From contig CAJQKV010000012.1 of assembly GCA_905479015.1 (NCBI GenBank), forward strand, positions 1 through 64,000: a stretch of 64,000 nt of DNA, read 5' to 3'. Positions within the stretch are counted from its first letter, which is position 1; each line of letters opens with the position of its first letter. A program made the translations under genes and the position numbers. Shown here one piece after another: positions 9,364 through 18,626 of the stretch. The DNA is from an uncultured Cyclobacteriaceae bacterium. Lineage in GTDB: Bacteria > Bacteroidota > Bacteroidia > Cytophagales > Cyclobacteriaceae. The notes below the pieces were generated by a model. The model was not told the DNA's origin. It worked only from the letters and a program-made list of their open reading frames with translations, and did not search any database.

Positions 9364-10751
9364 GTATAACCTAATATTTTGAGCATGTCCTCATTTTTTT
9401 GTTCTTCTGCGAACAGTTTAGAAACAAGGTTACCTTCTTTGTCTTTATTGATAATGACATGCTTAGGGGCAGGAATGAGACAATGCTGAATGCCTCCATA
9501 CCCGCCCAATGCTTCTTGGTAGGCGCCTGTATTAAAAAAGCCAAAATACAAGGTCTCTTCTTTATTGTATTTGGGTAAAAAAACTTCAGCTATGTGGGCT
9601 TCAGAATCATAATAATCCATGCTGTCACAGGTCAGTCCTCCGATATTCACCCTATGATACATATTATTCCACAAGTTGAGGGGGAGTAAAATATATTTCT
9701 GATTAAGTCCCCAAACATCAGGCATATGTGTAATAAAGGAGCCGTCCATCATATACCAAAGTTCCTTGTCATTTTGGAGTTTTTGGTCGAGTACAGAATA
9801 AATGGTAGCCCCACTTTCACCTACCGTATAATTTCCAAATTCAGTAATGATATGAGGTGTAGGCGTATGATTTTTTGCGCAGATCCATTTGATATTTTCT
9901 ATAATTTGATCGGCCATATAACCGTAATCAAATTCAAAATTCAATTTATTTTTTATAGGAAAACCACCTCCTATATCAATACTATCCAAGGTGGGACAAA
10001 TCTTCTTAAGCTCACAATACATATGAATGAACCGACTTAACTCACTCCAATAATAGGCGCTATCCTTGATGCCCGTATTGATGAAAAAATGGAGTAACTT
10101 AAGTTCTACCTTCGCATTTCCTTGAACTTTCTCTTTGTAATAATCGATGATGTCTCGGTACCTAAATCCCAATCTAGAGGTATAAAATGAAAAGTTAGGT
10201 TCCTCATCTGAGGCGACTCTTATACCGAGTTTAAACTTTTTGTCAATTTTTTCAGTGTACTGTTCAAGTTCATTTAGGTTGTCTAAAACCGGTATGCACT
10301 GAGTAAAACCGGCATTGATTAAGCCAATAATATTTTCAATATATTTGGGCCTTTTAAAACCATTGCAGATGATTAGAAGCTTTTTACTTATTAATTTTTT
10401 ATCATACAAATGATGAATAATAGGAATGTCGAAGGCCGATGAAGTTTCTATGTGGGCACCATTTAATAGTACTTCTTCTAAAACAAATTGGAAATGAGAG
10501 GATTTGGTACAATAGCAATACGTATAATTTCCCTCATAATTATGCTTGGCCATGGCTCCATTAAAGATTTCTTGAGCATATCTTATGTTTTGACCAATTT
10601 TTGGGATGTATGAGAGCTTTAGAGGAGTTCCATACTTTTCAACGATTTCCATAAGATTTACTCCATGGAAATAGAGTTCCTTATCTTTTACCTCAAATTC
10701 TGAAGAAGGAAATTCAAAACTTTGATCGATTAAATCAGCGTAATTTTTCAC
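9360..10751 (-). CDS. speA: arginine decarboxylase (PLP fold type III)
   Basis: A 463-residue decarboxylase of the short form found in Bacteroidota, converting arginine to agmatine for polyamine synthesis. The PLP lysine is Lys83 in YCYCTKSSHF, the phosphate-binding GGGFP is at 261-265, and the active-site Cys-Asp pair of the second subunit is Cys375-Asp376 in GGLTCDSMDY. I see no signal peptide, so it is cytosolic. The following polyamine step (agmatinase or agmatine deiminase) is not adjacent. The neighbouring divergent gene is instead a different pentein-fold hydrolase. Assignment is from recalled close similarity to flavobacterial enzymes. Confidence 0.93.
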   Translation of the reverse strand: MKNYADLIDQSFEFPSSEFEVKDKELYFHGVNLMEIVEKYGTPLKLSYIPKIGQNIRYAQEIFNGAMAKHNYEGNYTYCYCTKSSHFQFVLEEVLLNGAHIETSSAFDIPIIHHLYDKKLISKKLLIICNGFKRPKYIENIIGLINAGFTQCIPVLDNLNELEQYTEKIDKKFKLGIRVASDEEPNFSFYTSRLGFRYRDIIDYYKEKVQGNAKVELKLLHFFINTGIKDSAYYWSELSRFIHMYCELKKICPTLDSIDIGGGFPIKNKLNFEFDYGYMADQIIENIKWICAKNHTPTPHIITEFGNYTVGESGATIYSVLDQKLQNDKELWYMMDGSFITHMPDVWGLNQKYILLPLNLWNNMYHRVNIGGLTCDSMDYYDSEAHIAEVFLPKYNKEETLYFGFFNTGAYQEALGGYGGIQHCLIPAPKHVIINKDKEGNLVSKLFAEEQKNEDMLKILGYT

Positions 10752-10870
10752 TGTAGTTTATTAAAAATGTTTGCATAAATAATAAAAATAATTGAGATAT
10801 GTGTGATCTCTACTTGATAATATGAACTAATTAATTCCAAATGACTTTCTTTTTGTAAGTATCATCTGAT

Positions 10871-10878
10871 TAGATTTG
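10871..10878 (+). promoter_or_regulatory. -7 box upstream of the first amidinohydrolase gene
   Basis: TAGATTTG matches TAnnTTTG exactly. Transcription would begin around 10883-10886, downstream of the TTG codon at 10876. The translation start should therefore be the ATG at 10897, giving a leader of about a dozen bases. A TTTG lies 15 bases upstream, closer than the usual roughly 20. Confidence 0.45.
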
Positions 10879-10896
10879 AGTTTTGCTAAGACTCAT

Positions 10897-11817
10897 ATGA
10901 TAACATTAGAAGTTCTTGATGAATGTTCTCCTCTTTTAGAGGTGGTATTGGGATCTCCCGAAAGTTTTGGAGGGATACCCAAAAAAGACGATATCTATGA
11001 TCCAAAAACATTGCTAAATGTAAAAAATGGTACGTACCCTTTGGAGGAAGCCATCAAGAAAGAATTAGACGCTTTTTATCATGTCTTAATGGGCTACGAT
11101 GTGAAGGTACATCGTCCCGAAGTATTTAAGTCCGTGAATCAAATATTTTCCCGAGACATCGGAATGGTTATTGGGGATCAGTTTTTATTGCCACAGATTC
11201 TAGATAAACGTTCAGAAGAACAGAAAGGCATCCATTTCATCATAGATCAAATAGATGCAAACAAACTACTTAAAGTGGGGGGAAGCTCAAGAATAGAAGG
11301 TGGAGACGTAATGCCTTATAGAGATCATTTGTTTGTAGGTTATTCTAAAAAAGAAGACTTTGATAACTACATAGTGAGCAGAACCAATGAAGCAGGGGTT
11401 GACTTTTTAATTGAGCATTTTAAATCATGGAAGGTTAAACCATTTGAACTAAAAAAATCAGATCACAATCCTTATGACAATGCCCTTCACTTGGATTGTT
11501 GTTTTCAGCCTATAGGTAAAAATAAAGCCATCATTCATAAAGCGGGATTTAAAAATCAAAGTGATGCCGAATGGATCATTAATTTTTTTAAGCCCGAAAA
11601 CATTTTAGAAATCAATCAGGAAGAAATGTATGATATGAACTCGAATATATTTAGTATCTCTCCTGAGGTAATTGTGAGTGAATTAAAATTTGAGCGATTG
11701 AATCAACAATTAAGAGATTGGAAGTTTATTGTTGAGGAAATTCCTTTTTCGGAAACGGCCAAGATGGAAGGCTTATTAAGATGTGCTACATTGCCCTTGA
11801 GAAGAAGCTATGCCTGA
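10897..11817 (+). CDS. DDAH/arginine-deiminase-like pentein hydrolase
   Basis: A 306-residue member of the amidinotransferase/dimethylarginine dimethylaminohydrolase superfamily, which cleaves or transfers the guanidino group of arginine-like compounds through a cysteine. Visible features are Ser-Arg-Asp (85-87), GluGlyGlyAspVal (134-138), the catalytic His198 in ALHLDCCFQPI, and the catalytic Cys296 in LLRCATLPLRR. The reading frame can be opened from TTG at 10876, but ATG 10897 fits family N-termini and lies just after the promoter box. It overlaps the next pentein gene by 8 bases. The exact substrate (arginine, methylarginine, agmatine-like) cannot be read from sequence. Confidence 0.87.
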   Translation: MITLEVLDECSPLLEVVLGSPESFGGIPKKDDIYDPKTLLNVKNGTYPLEEAIKKELDAFYHVLMGYDVKVHRPEVFKSVNQIFSRDIGMVIGDQFLLPQILDKRSEEQKGIHFIIDQIDANKLLKVGGSSRIEGGDVMPYRDHLFVGYSKKEDFDNYIVSRTNEAGVDFLIEHFKSWKVKPFELKKSDHNPYDNALHLDCCFQPIGKNKAIIHKAGFKNQSDAEWIINFFKPENILEINQEEMYDMNSNIFSISPEVIVSELKFERLNQQLRDWKFIVEEIPFSETAKMEGLLRCATLPLRRSYA

Positions 11818-12751
11818 TCAGATTACTCAGCAATTGATGATGATCCGTCCGGTGGCTTTCTCTAAAAATAAGGAGACCTCGTTAAATAATTATTTTCAGG
11901 TTGATACCGAATTGACGGCCGCATCGATTCAAACAAAAGCCCTCCAAGAGTTTGATGATTTTGTTCAAAAATTACGTGAGGCTTCCATTGAAGTTCATGT
12001 TTTTGAGGATACCCAAGATCCTTCGACACCTGATAGTATCTTTCCTAATAATTGGGTTTCTTTTCATCAAAATGGATCGGTGATATTATATCCCATGTTT
12101 GCCAATAATAGAAGACTGGAAAGAAGATCTGACCTGATTGATGCGCTGGGCAGTCATTTCGAAATTACAGAAGTATTTGAAGATTTATTATCTTTCGAAT
12201 CGCACCATAAATTCCTTGAAGGAACCGGAAGTTTGATATTAGATCGGGTAAACCATATCGCTTATGCTTCTTATTCGGATAGAACGGAGCAAGAGGTTAT
12301 TCTTGCTTTTGAAAAATTAACCGCTTATTCGGTTATTAGTTTTACAGCTTATCATAATGTGGATGGCCAAAGACTACCGATCTATCACACCAACGTGATG
12401 ATGTCGATAGGGGATCGTTTTGTATTGATTTGTGCCGAAGCTATTGATGACCTGATCGAACGTGAACGAGTACTAGCCTCATTTATAAATCAGTCCAAAG
12501 AAATTATACTGATTTCTGAGGATCAATTAAATAATTATGCAGGAAACATGCTTCAGGTTAAAAATAAAAATAATGCATGTTTTTTAGTTATGTCAACGCG
12601 TGCTTTTCAATCCTTGAATGCTCAGCAAAAGCAACAACTTGAAAAATATGGAACCCTATTGCATAGTAATTTAACCACTATTGAGATGCTTGGCGGTGGC
12701 AGTGCTCGTTGTATGATGGCTGAGATTTTCTTACCTACAAAAAAAACATGA
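11810..12751 (+). CDS. ctlX: CtlX-like citrulline utilization hydrolase
   Basis: A 313-residue pentein-fold protein closely resembling CtlX, named for citrulline utilization. Characteristic segments are MMIRPVAF near the N-terminus, PDSIFPNNWVS (74-83), EGTGSL (137-142), YHTNV (192-196) with the catalytic His, and GGGSARCMMAE with Cys301. It is cytosolic by absence of a signal. It sits between another pentein hydrolase and argS with overlaps of 8 and 4 bases, so the three are almost certainly one transcript. This suggests a role in handling arginine or citrulline rather than exogenous catabolism, although that is inference. Confidence 0.87.
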   Translation: MPDQITQQLMMIRPVAFSKNKETSLNNYFQVDTELTAASIQTKALQEFDDFVQKLREASIEVHVFEDTQDPSTPDSIFPNNWVSFHQNGSVILYPMFANNRRLERRSDLIDALGSHFEITEVFEDLLSFESHHKFLEGTGSLILDRVNHIAYASYSDRTEQEVILAFEKLTAYSVISFTAYHNVDGQRLPIYHTNVMMSIGDRFVLICAEAIDDLIERERVLASFINQSKEIILISEDQLNNYAGNMLQVKNKNNACFLVMSTRAFQSLNAQQKQQLEKYGTLLHSNLTTIEMLGGGSARCMMAEIFLPTKKT

Positions 12752-14529
12752 AATTAGAAGAGGACATAAGGTCACATATTAAAAACGCATTTAAATCAAT
12801 TTTTGAGATTGAGCTAGATTCAGCTCAACTATTTTTGCAGCCTACTCGGAAAGAATTTGAAGGTACCCATACCTTTGTGGTTTTCCCCTTTTTAAAATCA
12901 AGTAAAAAGTCCCCTGAAGCTACAGCGATCGTGATTGGTGATTATTTGAAATCTCGCAGTGGCATGATTAAGGATTACAATGTCGTCAAAGGATTTTTGA
13001 ATTTAGAAATTGGTACACTTGTTTGGATCTCCTGCCTTGATGACATGCTGAAAAATCAACATTGGGGACAACTGGCTGCCAATGGTAAGAAAGTGATGGT
13101 CGAATTTTCTTCCCCAAATACCAATAAACCCTTGCATCTAGGGCACTTGAGGAATAATTTTCTCGGAGATGCGATGTCCAGGATTATTGAAGCCGCAGGA
13201 TATCAAGTGAAAAGAACAAATCTGGTCAACGATCGCGGCATTCACATATGCAAATCGATGCTTGCCTATCAAAGATGGGGTAAGGGAGAGACTCCGGAGA
13301 CCGCTCAACTTAAAGGAGACCATTTAGCCGGAAAATATTATGTACTCTTTGATAAATATTATAAGGAGGAAATAGCGACGTTGGTAGGGCAAGGAGTTTC
13401 TGAAGAGGAGGCTAAAAAAAAGGCTCCGATTTTGGTTGAAGCCCAAGAGATGCTTCAAAAATGGGAGCAAAAAGATGCTGAAGTCATGACCCTGTGGAAC
13501 AACATGAATGCTTGGGTTTATGCAGGCTTTGAGACGACATACCAAACCATGGGTATTGAGTTTGATGCCATTTATAAAGAGTCAGAAACCTATCTCCTAG
13601 GTAAAGACATCATTGAGGAGGGGCTTAAGAAGCAGGTCTTCTATCAGCGTGAAGATGGATCGGTGTGGATAGATCTTAAGGAGGAAGGACTTGACGAGAA
13701 GCTGGTAATGAGATCGGATGGTACTTCGGTATATATTACCCAAGACATCGGAACCTGTGATTTTAAGTATGAGGACTTTCCTATGGATCAATCTGTATAT
13801 GTTGTCGGAAACGAGCAGGACTATCATTTTAATGTTCTTTTTGCCATTATGAAAAAAATGGGTCGGCCATATGGAGAAGGGTTGTACCATCTATCTTATG
13901 GTATGGTAGACCTCCCTAGTGGCAAGATGAAGTCAAGAGAAGGAACCGTTGTAGATGCAGACGAGTTGATGGATGAGATGTTTACAACAGCGGCTAAACA
14001 TACCCTTGAGTTAGGAAAAATTGAAGGACTCACAGAGAATGAATCGAAAAACTTATTTAGGATGGTAGGATTGGGGGCACTGAAATTTTTTTTACTCAAG
14101 GTAGACCCTAAAAAAAGGATGTTGTTCGACCCTAAGGAATCTATCGAATTTCAAGGTCATACGGGTCCATTCGTTCAGTATACCCATGCACGTATTTCGG
14201 CTATACTAAGAAGGGCTTCTACTGATGGTATCAACGAAGCATTGTCGCCGATCCAGAATATGCATCCGAGGGAACAAATACTACTGGCTCACTTAGTGAG
14301 GTTTGAAGAGGTTATTGTACAGGCCGCACGAGATTACTCACCGGCATTGTTGGCGCAATACGTGTATGATTTGGCCAAGGACTATAATGGCTTTTATCAA
14401 GAACTTTCTATATTCAATGAGCCTGATGACCCTCTTGTGACTTTCAGAATAAGCCTTTCAAGATTGACGGCAAAGGTGATTCGTCGTTCGATGAATTTAT
14501 TGGGAATAGAGGTACCTAATCGCATGTGA
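12748..14529 (+). CDS. argS: arginyl-tRNA synthetase
   Basis: A 593-residue class I synthetase that charges tRNA-Arg. The N-terminal additional domain is followed by the HIGH motif as LHLGH (129-133) in PNTNKPLHLGHLRNN. The KMSKS-equivalent loop is KMKSREG (393-399). The C-terminal anticodon-binding DALR domain ends with Arg-Arg-Ser-Met-Asn-Leu-Leu-Gly-Ile. It begins in a 4-base ATGA overlap with ctlX and its stop overlaps menA. The cotranscription with two arginine-type hydrolases is notable because all three act on arginine or similar compounds. Confidence 0.97.
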   Translation: MKLEEDIRSHIKNAFKSIFEIELDSAQLFLQPTRKEFEGTHTFVVFPFLKSSKKSPEATAIVIGDYLKSRSGMIKDYNVVKGFLNLEIGTLVWISCLDDMLKNQHWGQLAANGKKVMVEFSSPNTNKPLHLGHLRNNFLGDAMSRIIEAAGYQVKRTNLVNDRGIHICKSMLAYQRWGKGETPETAQLKGDHLAGKYYVLFDKYYKEEIATLVGQGVSEEEAKKKAPILVEAQEMLQKWEQKDAEVMTLWNNMNAWVYAGFETTYQTMGIEFDAIYKESETYLLGKDIIEEGLKKQVFYQREDGSVWIDLKEEGLDEKLVMRSDGTSVYITQDIGTCDFKYEDFPMDQSVYVVGNEQDYHFNVLFAIMKKMGRPYGEGLYHLSYGMVDLPSGKMKSREGTVVDADELMDEMFTTAAKHTLELGKIEGLTENESKNLFRMVGLGALKFFLLKVDPKKRMLFDPKESIEFQGHTGPFVQYTHARISAILRRASTDGINEALSPIQNMHPREQILLAHLVRFEEVIVQAARDYSPALLAQYVYDLAKDYNGFYQELSIFNEPDDPLVTFRISLSRLTAKVIRRSMNLLGIEVPNRM

Positions 14530-15425
14530 TGATCGAGATGAATACATGGATAAAAGCCTTTCGTTTGCGTACCTTACCGTTGGCTTTTTCATCAATACTC
14601 ATGGCTGCTTTTTTGGCCTATTATTCTGGCCATTTTCAAGTATTAATTCTTGTTTTAAGTTTATTTACCACTTTATTCCTTCAAGTATTATCCAATTTAG
14701 CCAATGATTATGGAGATGCCCTCTCAGGGGTAGATGGTCCGGATAGAGGCGGGCCCCAAAGGTCAGTGCAATCTGGAGCCATTACACGTGAGCAGATGAA
14801 AATAGCGATCATTCTTTGTGCATGTTTTGCCTTTATTTCAGGGTGCATCTTGATTGTTTATGTTTTTAAAGATCATTGGCTGAACCTGCTCTTTTTTCTA
14901 ACTTTAGGTATCGGTGCGATAGCAGCAGCTATTAAATACACCATGGGTTCAAATCCTTATGGATATTCTGGTTTTGGTGACATATTTGTTTTTATTTTTT
15001 TTGGATTGGTAGGTGTTTTTGGAGGATATTATCTATTTAATCAAGAGCTAGAAATCATATTTTTGTTACCAGCCATAAGTTGTGGTTTACTGTCTGTGGG
15101 TGTCCTAAATGTAAACAATATTAGAGATATTTCGAGTGATCGAAAAGCAGGGAAGCGGTCTATTCCTGTCATAATAGGAAAAGAAAAGGCCATTATTTAT
15201 CATGGATTTTTGATTGGAGGTAGCTTTATAAGCGCGATCTTTTTTGTGAGTATTTTAATGCCAAGCTTTTTTGGATATACTTTTTTAGCGTTGATCCCTG
15301 TTTTTTTCTATCATTTTAAAGCTGTCCAGGCAAAAGAAAACAGCAGCCTAGATGCAGAGTTAAAAAAATTAGCTTTTGCAACCCTATTTTTTGTATTACT
15401 TTTGGGATTTGGCATAAATTACTGA
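14529..15425 (+). CDS. menA: 1,4-dihydroxy-2-naphthoate polyprenyltransferase
   Basis: An integral-membrane UbiA-family prenyltransferase of about 298 residues that attaches the isoprenoid tail in menaquinone synthesis. It has about eight hydrophobic helices. The polyprenyl-diphosphate-binding Asp motif is NDYGD at about residue 60, followed by the MenA-type GPDRGGPQRSVQSG. A second Asp-rich motif, NNIRDISSDRKAGKRS, lies near 195. Start could be GTG 14526, ATG 14529 or ATG 14538; ATG 14529 overlaps the argS stop, the usual arrangement here. No other men genes lie in the window. Confidence 0.92.
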   Translation: MIEMNTWIKAFRLRTLPLAFSSILMAAFLAYYSGHFQVLILVLSLFTTLFLQVLSNLANDYGDALSGVDGPDRGGPQRSVQSGAITREQMKIAIILCACFAFISGCILIVYVFKDHWLNLLFFLTLGIGAIAAAIKYTMGSNPYGYSGFGDIFVFIFFGLVGVFGGYYLFNQELEIIFLLPAISCGLLSVGVLNVNNIRDISSDRKAGKRSIPVIIGKEKAIIYHGFLIGGSFISAIFFVSILMPSFFGYTFLALIPVFFYHFKAVQAKENSSLDAELKKLAFATLFFVLLLGFGINY

Positions 15426-15508
15426 CACTTTTACTTTTTAGCTTATTTGATAATTAATAAGCGCCTTTTTGTTTAAATTGATTGTTAATCACTTTTGATC
15501 ACTACAAC

Positions 15509-16354
15509 ATGAAAAAAATACTTGTTCCTTTCGATTTTACTTTGCCATCCGATAATGCGCTTGATTTTGCTACACAACTTGCAGAAAGGCATGCTTCATC
15601 TGAAATTGTATTGTTTCATGTGATTGAGCATCCTTCCGAGAGTAGATTAAAAACCATGGGAGCCACAAATATAGATCCTTTGGAAAATATATTTATGACT
15701 AAACTTATTCAACAAACCGAGTTGAAGTTAAGGGCAGTCATAACTAATGTGATGTCAAAAGTGACAGTTAGCTTCAAAATAGTGATAGGAAATCCTTATG
15801 TTTCTTTGGCCACCGAGGTAGCCAGTCAAGATGTAAATTTAGTCATTATGGGGACCTCAAGCTTGGATGACTTAGAGAATTTATTTTTGAGTTCTAATGC
15901 AGAAAAAGTAGTTCGTAATGCACAATGTCCTGTAATTACCATCAAAAATAAAATCCATATTGAAAAAATTAAAAACATCGTATTTGCATCAAATTTTGAG
16001 GAGGTGAATCCACGTCTCGTTGAAAGAGTTAGTTTTGTGCAAGATTTGATGCAAGCCAAATTACGTATCGTAAAAATTAATACACCTGCGAGTTTCACGA
16101 ATACGCGTCATGATATCAAACAAATGTCAGCATTTGTAGAATCTAATATAATCAGTAATTACACCATTGATATTCATAATTTCAACAATGAAGAAGATGG
16201 TATTGTTGATTTCGCTGACTTTATAGAAGCTGATATGATCATGTTAGGCACCCACCAAAGAAAAGGGATGAGTCATTTTTTCAACCGAAGTGTTGCTGAA
16301 GATGTGGCAAATAACTCCAAGTGTCCCGTCATTACCGTGCAGTTGGATGAGTAA
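15509..16354 (+). CDS. tandem universal stress protein (UspA family)
   Basis: A 281-residue cytosolic protein with two Usp domains (about 1-145 and 146-281). Each begins with a hydrophobic strand (KKILVPFDFT; KNIVFASNF) and ends in a Cys-Pro-Val-Ile-Thr strand. The first domain's G-x2-G-x9-G nucleotide motif is degraded, while the second has GTHQRKGMSHFF, closer to the ATP-binding type. The ATG at 15509 gives the canonical start; the upstream TTG at 15482 would add nine residues that do not fit the family. It stands alone before the his operon. The specific stress response cannot be inferred. Confidence 0.9.
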   Translation: MKKILVPFDFTLPSDNALDFATQLAERHASSEIVLFHVIEHPSESRLKTMGATNIDPLENIFMTKLIQQTELKLRAVITNVMSKVTVSFKIVIGNPYVSLATEVASQDVNLVIMGTSSLDDLENLFLSSNAEKVVRNAQCPVITIKNKIHIEKIKNIVFASNFEEVNPRLVERVSFVQDLMQAKLRIVKINTPASFTNTRHDIKQMSAFVESNIISNYTIDIHNFNNEEDGIVDFADFIEADMIMLGTHQRKGMSHFFNRSVAEDVANNSKCPVITVQLDE

Positions 16355-16479
16355 CAACTCATTGTTGTCACCATTTTCTTCTCAAATTTAGAACTGACTT
16401 CTGTTGAAATAGTTAATGAGTAATGCAATAACTGATTTTTTTATTAGAGATTTGCACGCTAGTATATCCTTTGTTAACC

Positions 16480-17343
16480 ATGCCACAACCTAAATTAAAA
16501 ATTGCCATTCAAAAGTCTGGAAGACTGAGTGAAGATTCGCTTGCTTTGTTTAAAGAAAGTGGTATTAAATTCAGTAATGGACAGAGAAAACTAAGGACAT
16601 TGGCCTCAAATTTCCCAGTAGAGTTTTTATTTCTTCGAAATAGTGATATCCCAGGATATGTGGCTGATGGCATCGCGGATTTAGGCATCATTGGTCGCAA
16701 TATATTCTTGGAAGAAAGAAAGGAAATTATAGAGATCAAAGCACTGGGATTTTCAAAATGTCGGATGTCCTTGGCGGTACCTAGAGAAGTTGAATACCAA
16801 GGGCTAGACTATTTTAAAGATCAATGCATTGCCACCTCATATCCGGTTATTCTGAAAAATTTTTTAGATGAACAAAATATATCAGCTGATGTGCATAAAA
16901 TCAGCGGTTCTGTAGAAATAGCGCCAGGAATTGGTCTTTCGGTAGGGATTTTTGATATTGTCAGTACCGGAAGCACCTTGATCAGCAATGGACTCAAGGA
17001 AGTTGAAACGGTACTTCATTCAGAGGCTATATTGGTTGGGAATAAGGATCTAGACCAAGAAAAAAACAAATTGATTGAGCAGTTATTGTTTAGAATTGAG
17101 GCAGTTTTAGCTGGTAAAAACAATAAATATGTTTTGATGAATGCACCTAATGAAAAGTTAAAAGGCATATTGGCTTTAATCCCAGGTATGAGAAGCCCAA
17201 CCGTGTTGCCGTTGGCCGCTGAAGGTTGGAGCAGTATACATTCTGTACTTAACGAAGACGATTTTTGGAACAGTATTGAAAAGTTGAGACATGCTGGAGC
17301 TGAAGGAGTATTAGTAGTCCCCATAGAAAAAATGATTCGCTGA
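16480..17343 (+). CDS. hisG: ATP phosphoribosyltransferase (long form)
   Basis: First enzyme of histidine biosynthesis, joining ATP and PRPP. At 287 residues this is the long form with its own C-terminal regulatory domain (about 210-287), where histidine feedback acts, so no HisZ partner is needed. Signature segments are IAIQKSGRLSEDS at the N-terminus and the PRPP-binding IVSTGSTLISNGLKE around 170-185. ATG 16480 is preferred over TTG 16471. It begins a tightly packed hisGDCB operon, with its stop sharing bases with hisD's start (TGATG). The 125-base leader shows no histidine-rich leader peptide. Confidence 0.97.
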   Translation: MPQPKLKIAIQKSGRLSEDSLALFKESGIKFSNGQRKLRTLASNFPVEFLFLRNSDIPGYVADGIADLGIIGRNIFLEERKEIIEIKALGFSKCRMSLAVPREVEYQGLDYFKDQCIATSYPVILKNFLDEQNISADVHKISGSVEIAPGIGLSVGIFDIVSTGSTLISNGLKEVETVLHSEAILVGNKDLDQEKNKLIEQLLFRIEAVLAGKNNKYVLMNAPNEKLKGILALIPGMRSPTVLPLAAEGWSSIHSVLNEDDFWNSIEKLRHAGAEGVLVVPIEKMIR

Positions 17344-18626
17344 TGAATATCTATCATTATGTAAACCAAAGTCAATTACGGGAGGTTTTAAAAAGGCCTG
17401 TGATGGATACAGATAAGATCGAAAAAATCGTGCTACCTATCCTAGAGAAAGTGCGAAGAGGAGGGGATAGAGCTTTAAAAAAATTGGTGCTCGAGTACGA
17501 TCACGTGGAGTTGGATGAATTATGGGTCTCTGAAGACGAACTAAAGAATGCAGAAAAGTACGTCAACGCAAATCTTAAAGTTGCGATAGAGGTAGCTAAA
17601 AAAAATATTTGGAAATTTCATGAAGCACAACAGCAGCCACCACTGACTGTGGAGACGATGCCAGGCGTTATATGTAAACGTAAATCAGTACCTATCCGAA
17701 ATGTTGGGCTCTATATACCAGGGGGAACGGCACCCTTGTTCTCGACTGTTTTGATGTTGGGTATTCCCGCTTTGATCGCTGGGTGTAAAAATATCACGAT
17801 CGCCTCACCCACAAACAAAATGGGTAAAATTAATCCAGTCGTCTTGTATACCGCTCATTTATTGGGTATTCGCTCTGTCTTAAAATTAGGGGGAGCGCAA
17901 GCCATCGCAGCCATGGCCTATGGTACTGAAACCATTCCTAAGGTGGATAAAATTTTTGGACCGGGTAATCAATATGTAACAACTGCCAAGCAATTATTAT
18001 CTAAAGAAGTTTCTATTGATATGCCTGCAGGACCCTCCGAAGTGATGGTGATCGCAGATGAGGAAAGTAATGTGAGTTTCGTTGCGGCAGATTTAATCTC
18101 ACAAGCCGAACATGGGAATGACAGTCAAGTGGTTTTAGTGACCAAAAGTCAGTCGGTTGCGGATGCGGTTGTTTTGGAGATAAAAGATCAATTAGTCCAA
18201 TTACCTAGGAAAGATTTGGCTGAAGAATCGCTTAAGAACAGTGTAGTGATGATTGTTAATTCAAAAAAAGAGATCATCAAAACGATTAATTATTATGGAC
18301 CAGAGCACCTTATTTTAAACATAAATAATCCAGAAAAGTATATTGATAAAATATACAATGCCGGTTCGGTATTTATAGGTCCTTACACTCCGGAATCAGC
18401 AGGGGATTATGCTTCAGGGACGAATCATGCGTTACCGACCAACGGATGGGCAAAATCTCATTCTGGTGTCTCATTGGATAGTTTTGTTAAAAAAATAACT
18501 TTTCAAGAAATAACAAAAAAAGGATTAAAAACCTTAGGACCCACCCTAGAGGTGATGGCTGCAGCCGAGCAACTCGAGGGTCATAAAAGAGCCGTGACCC
18601 TACGTTTGGAATCTTTTGAGAAATGA
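17343..18626 (+). CDS. hisD: histidinol dehydrogenase
   Basis: A 427-residue zinc enzyme carrying out the last two steps of histidine synthesis, histidinol to histidine with 2 NAD+. Recognisable segments are VGLYIPGGTAPLFSTVLM, the catalytic-region GPEHL, and DMPAGPSEVMVIADE, which is the PROSITE-type signature region with FGPGNQYV before it. The catalytic ISQAEHGNDSQ segment is also present. Length is normal. It starts at the TGATG junction with hisG and ends in an ATGA overlap with hisC, so translation is likely coupled along the operon. Confidence 0.97.
   Translation: MNIYHYVNQSQLREVLKRPVMDTDKIEKIVLPILEKVRRGGDRALKKLVLEYDHVELDELWVSEDELKNAEKYVNANLKVAIEVAKKNIWKFHEAQQQPPLTVETMPGVICKRKSVPIRNVGLYIPGGTAPLFSTVLMLGIPALIAGCKNITIASPTNKMGKINPVVLYTAHLLGIRSVLKLGGAQAIAAMAYGTETIPKVDKIFGPGNQYVTTAKQLLSKEVSIDMPAGPSEVMVIADEESNVSFVAADLISQAEHGNDSQVVLVTKSQSVADAVVLEIKDQLVQLPRKDLAEESLKNSVVMIVNSKKEIIKTINYYGPEHLILNINNPEKYIDKIYNAGSVFIGPYTPESAGDYASGTNHALPTNGWAKSHSGVSLDSFVKKITFQEITKKGLKTLGPTLEVMAAAEQLEGHKRAVTLRLESFEK

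Noticed and set aside
16355-16479. Leader of hisG as a histidine attenuator
   Set aside because: No short ORF with a run of His codons and no terminator hairpin; only a weak inverted repeat at the stop of the preceding gene.
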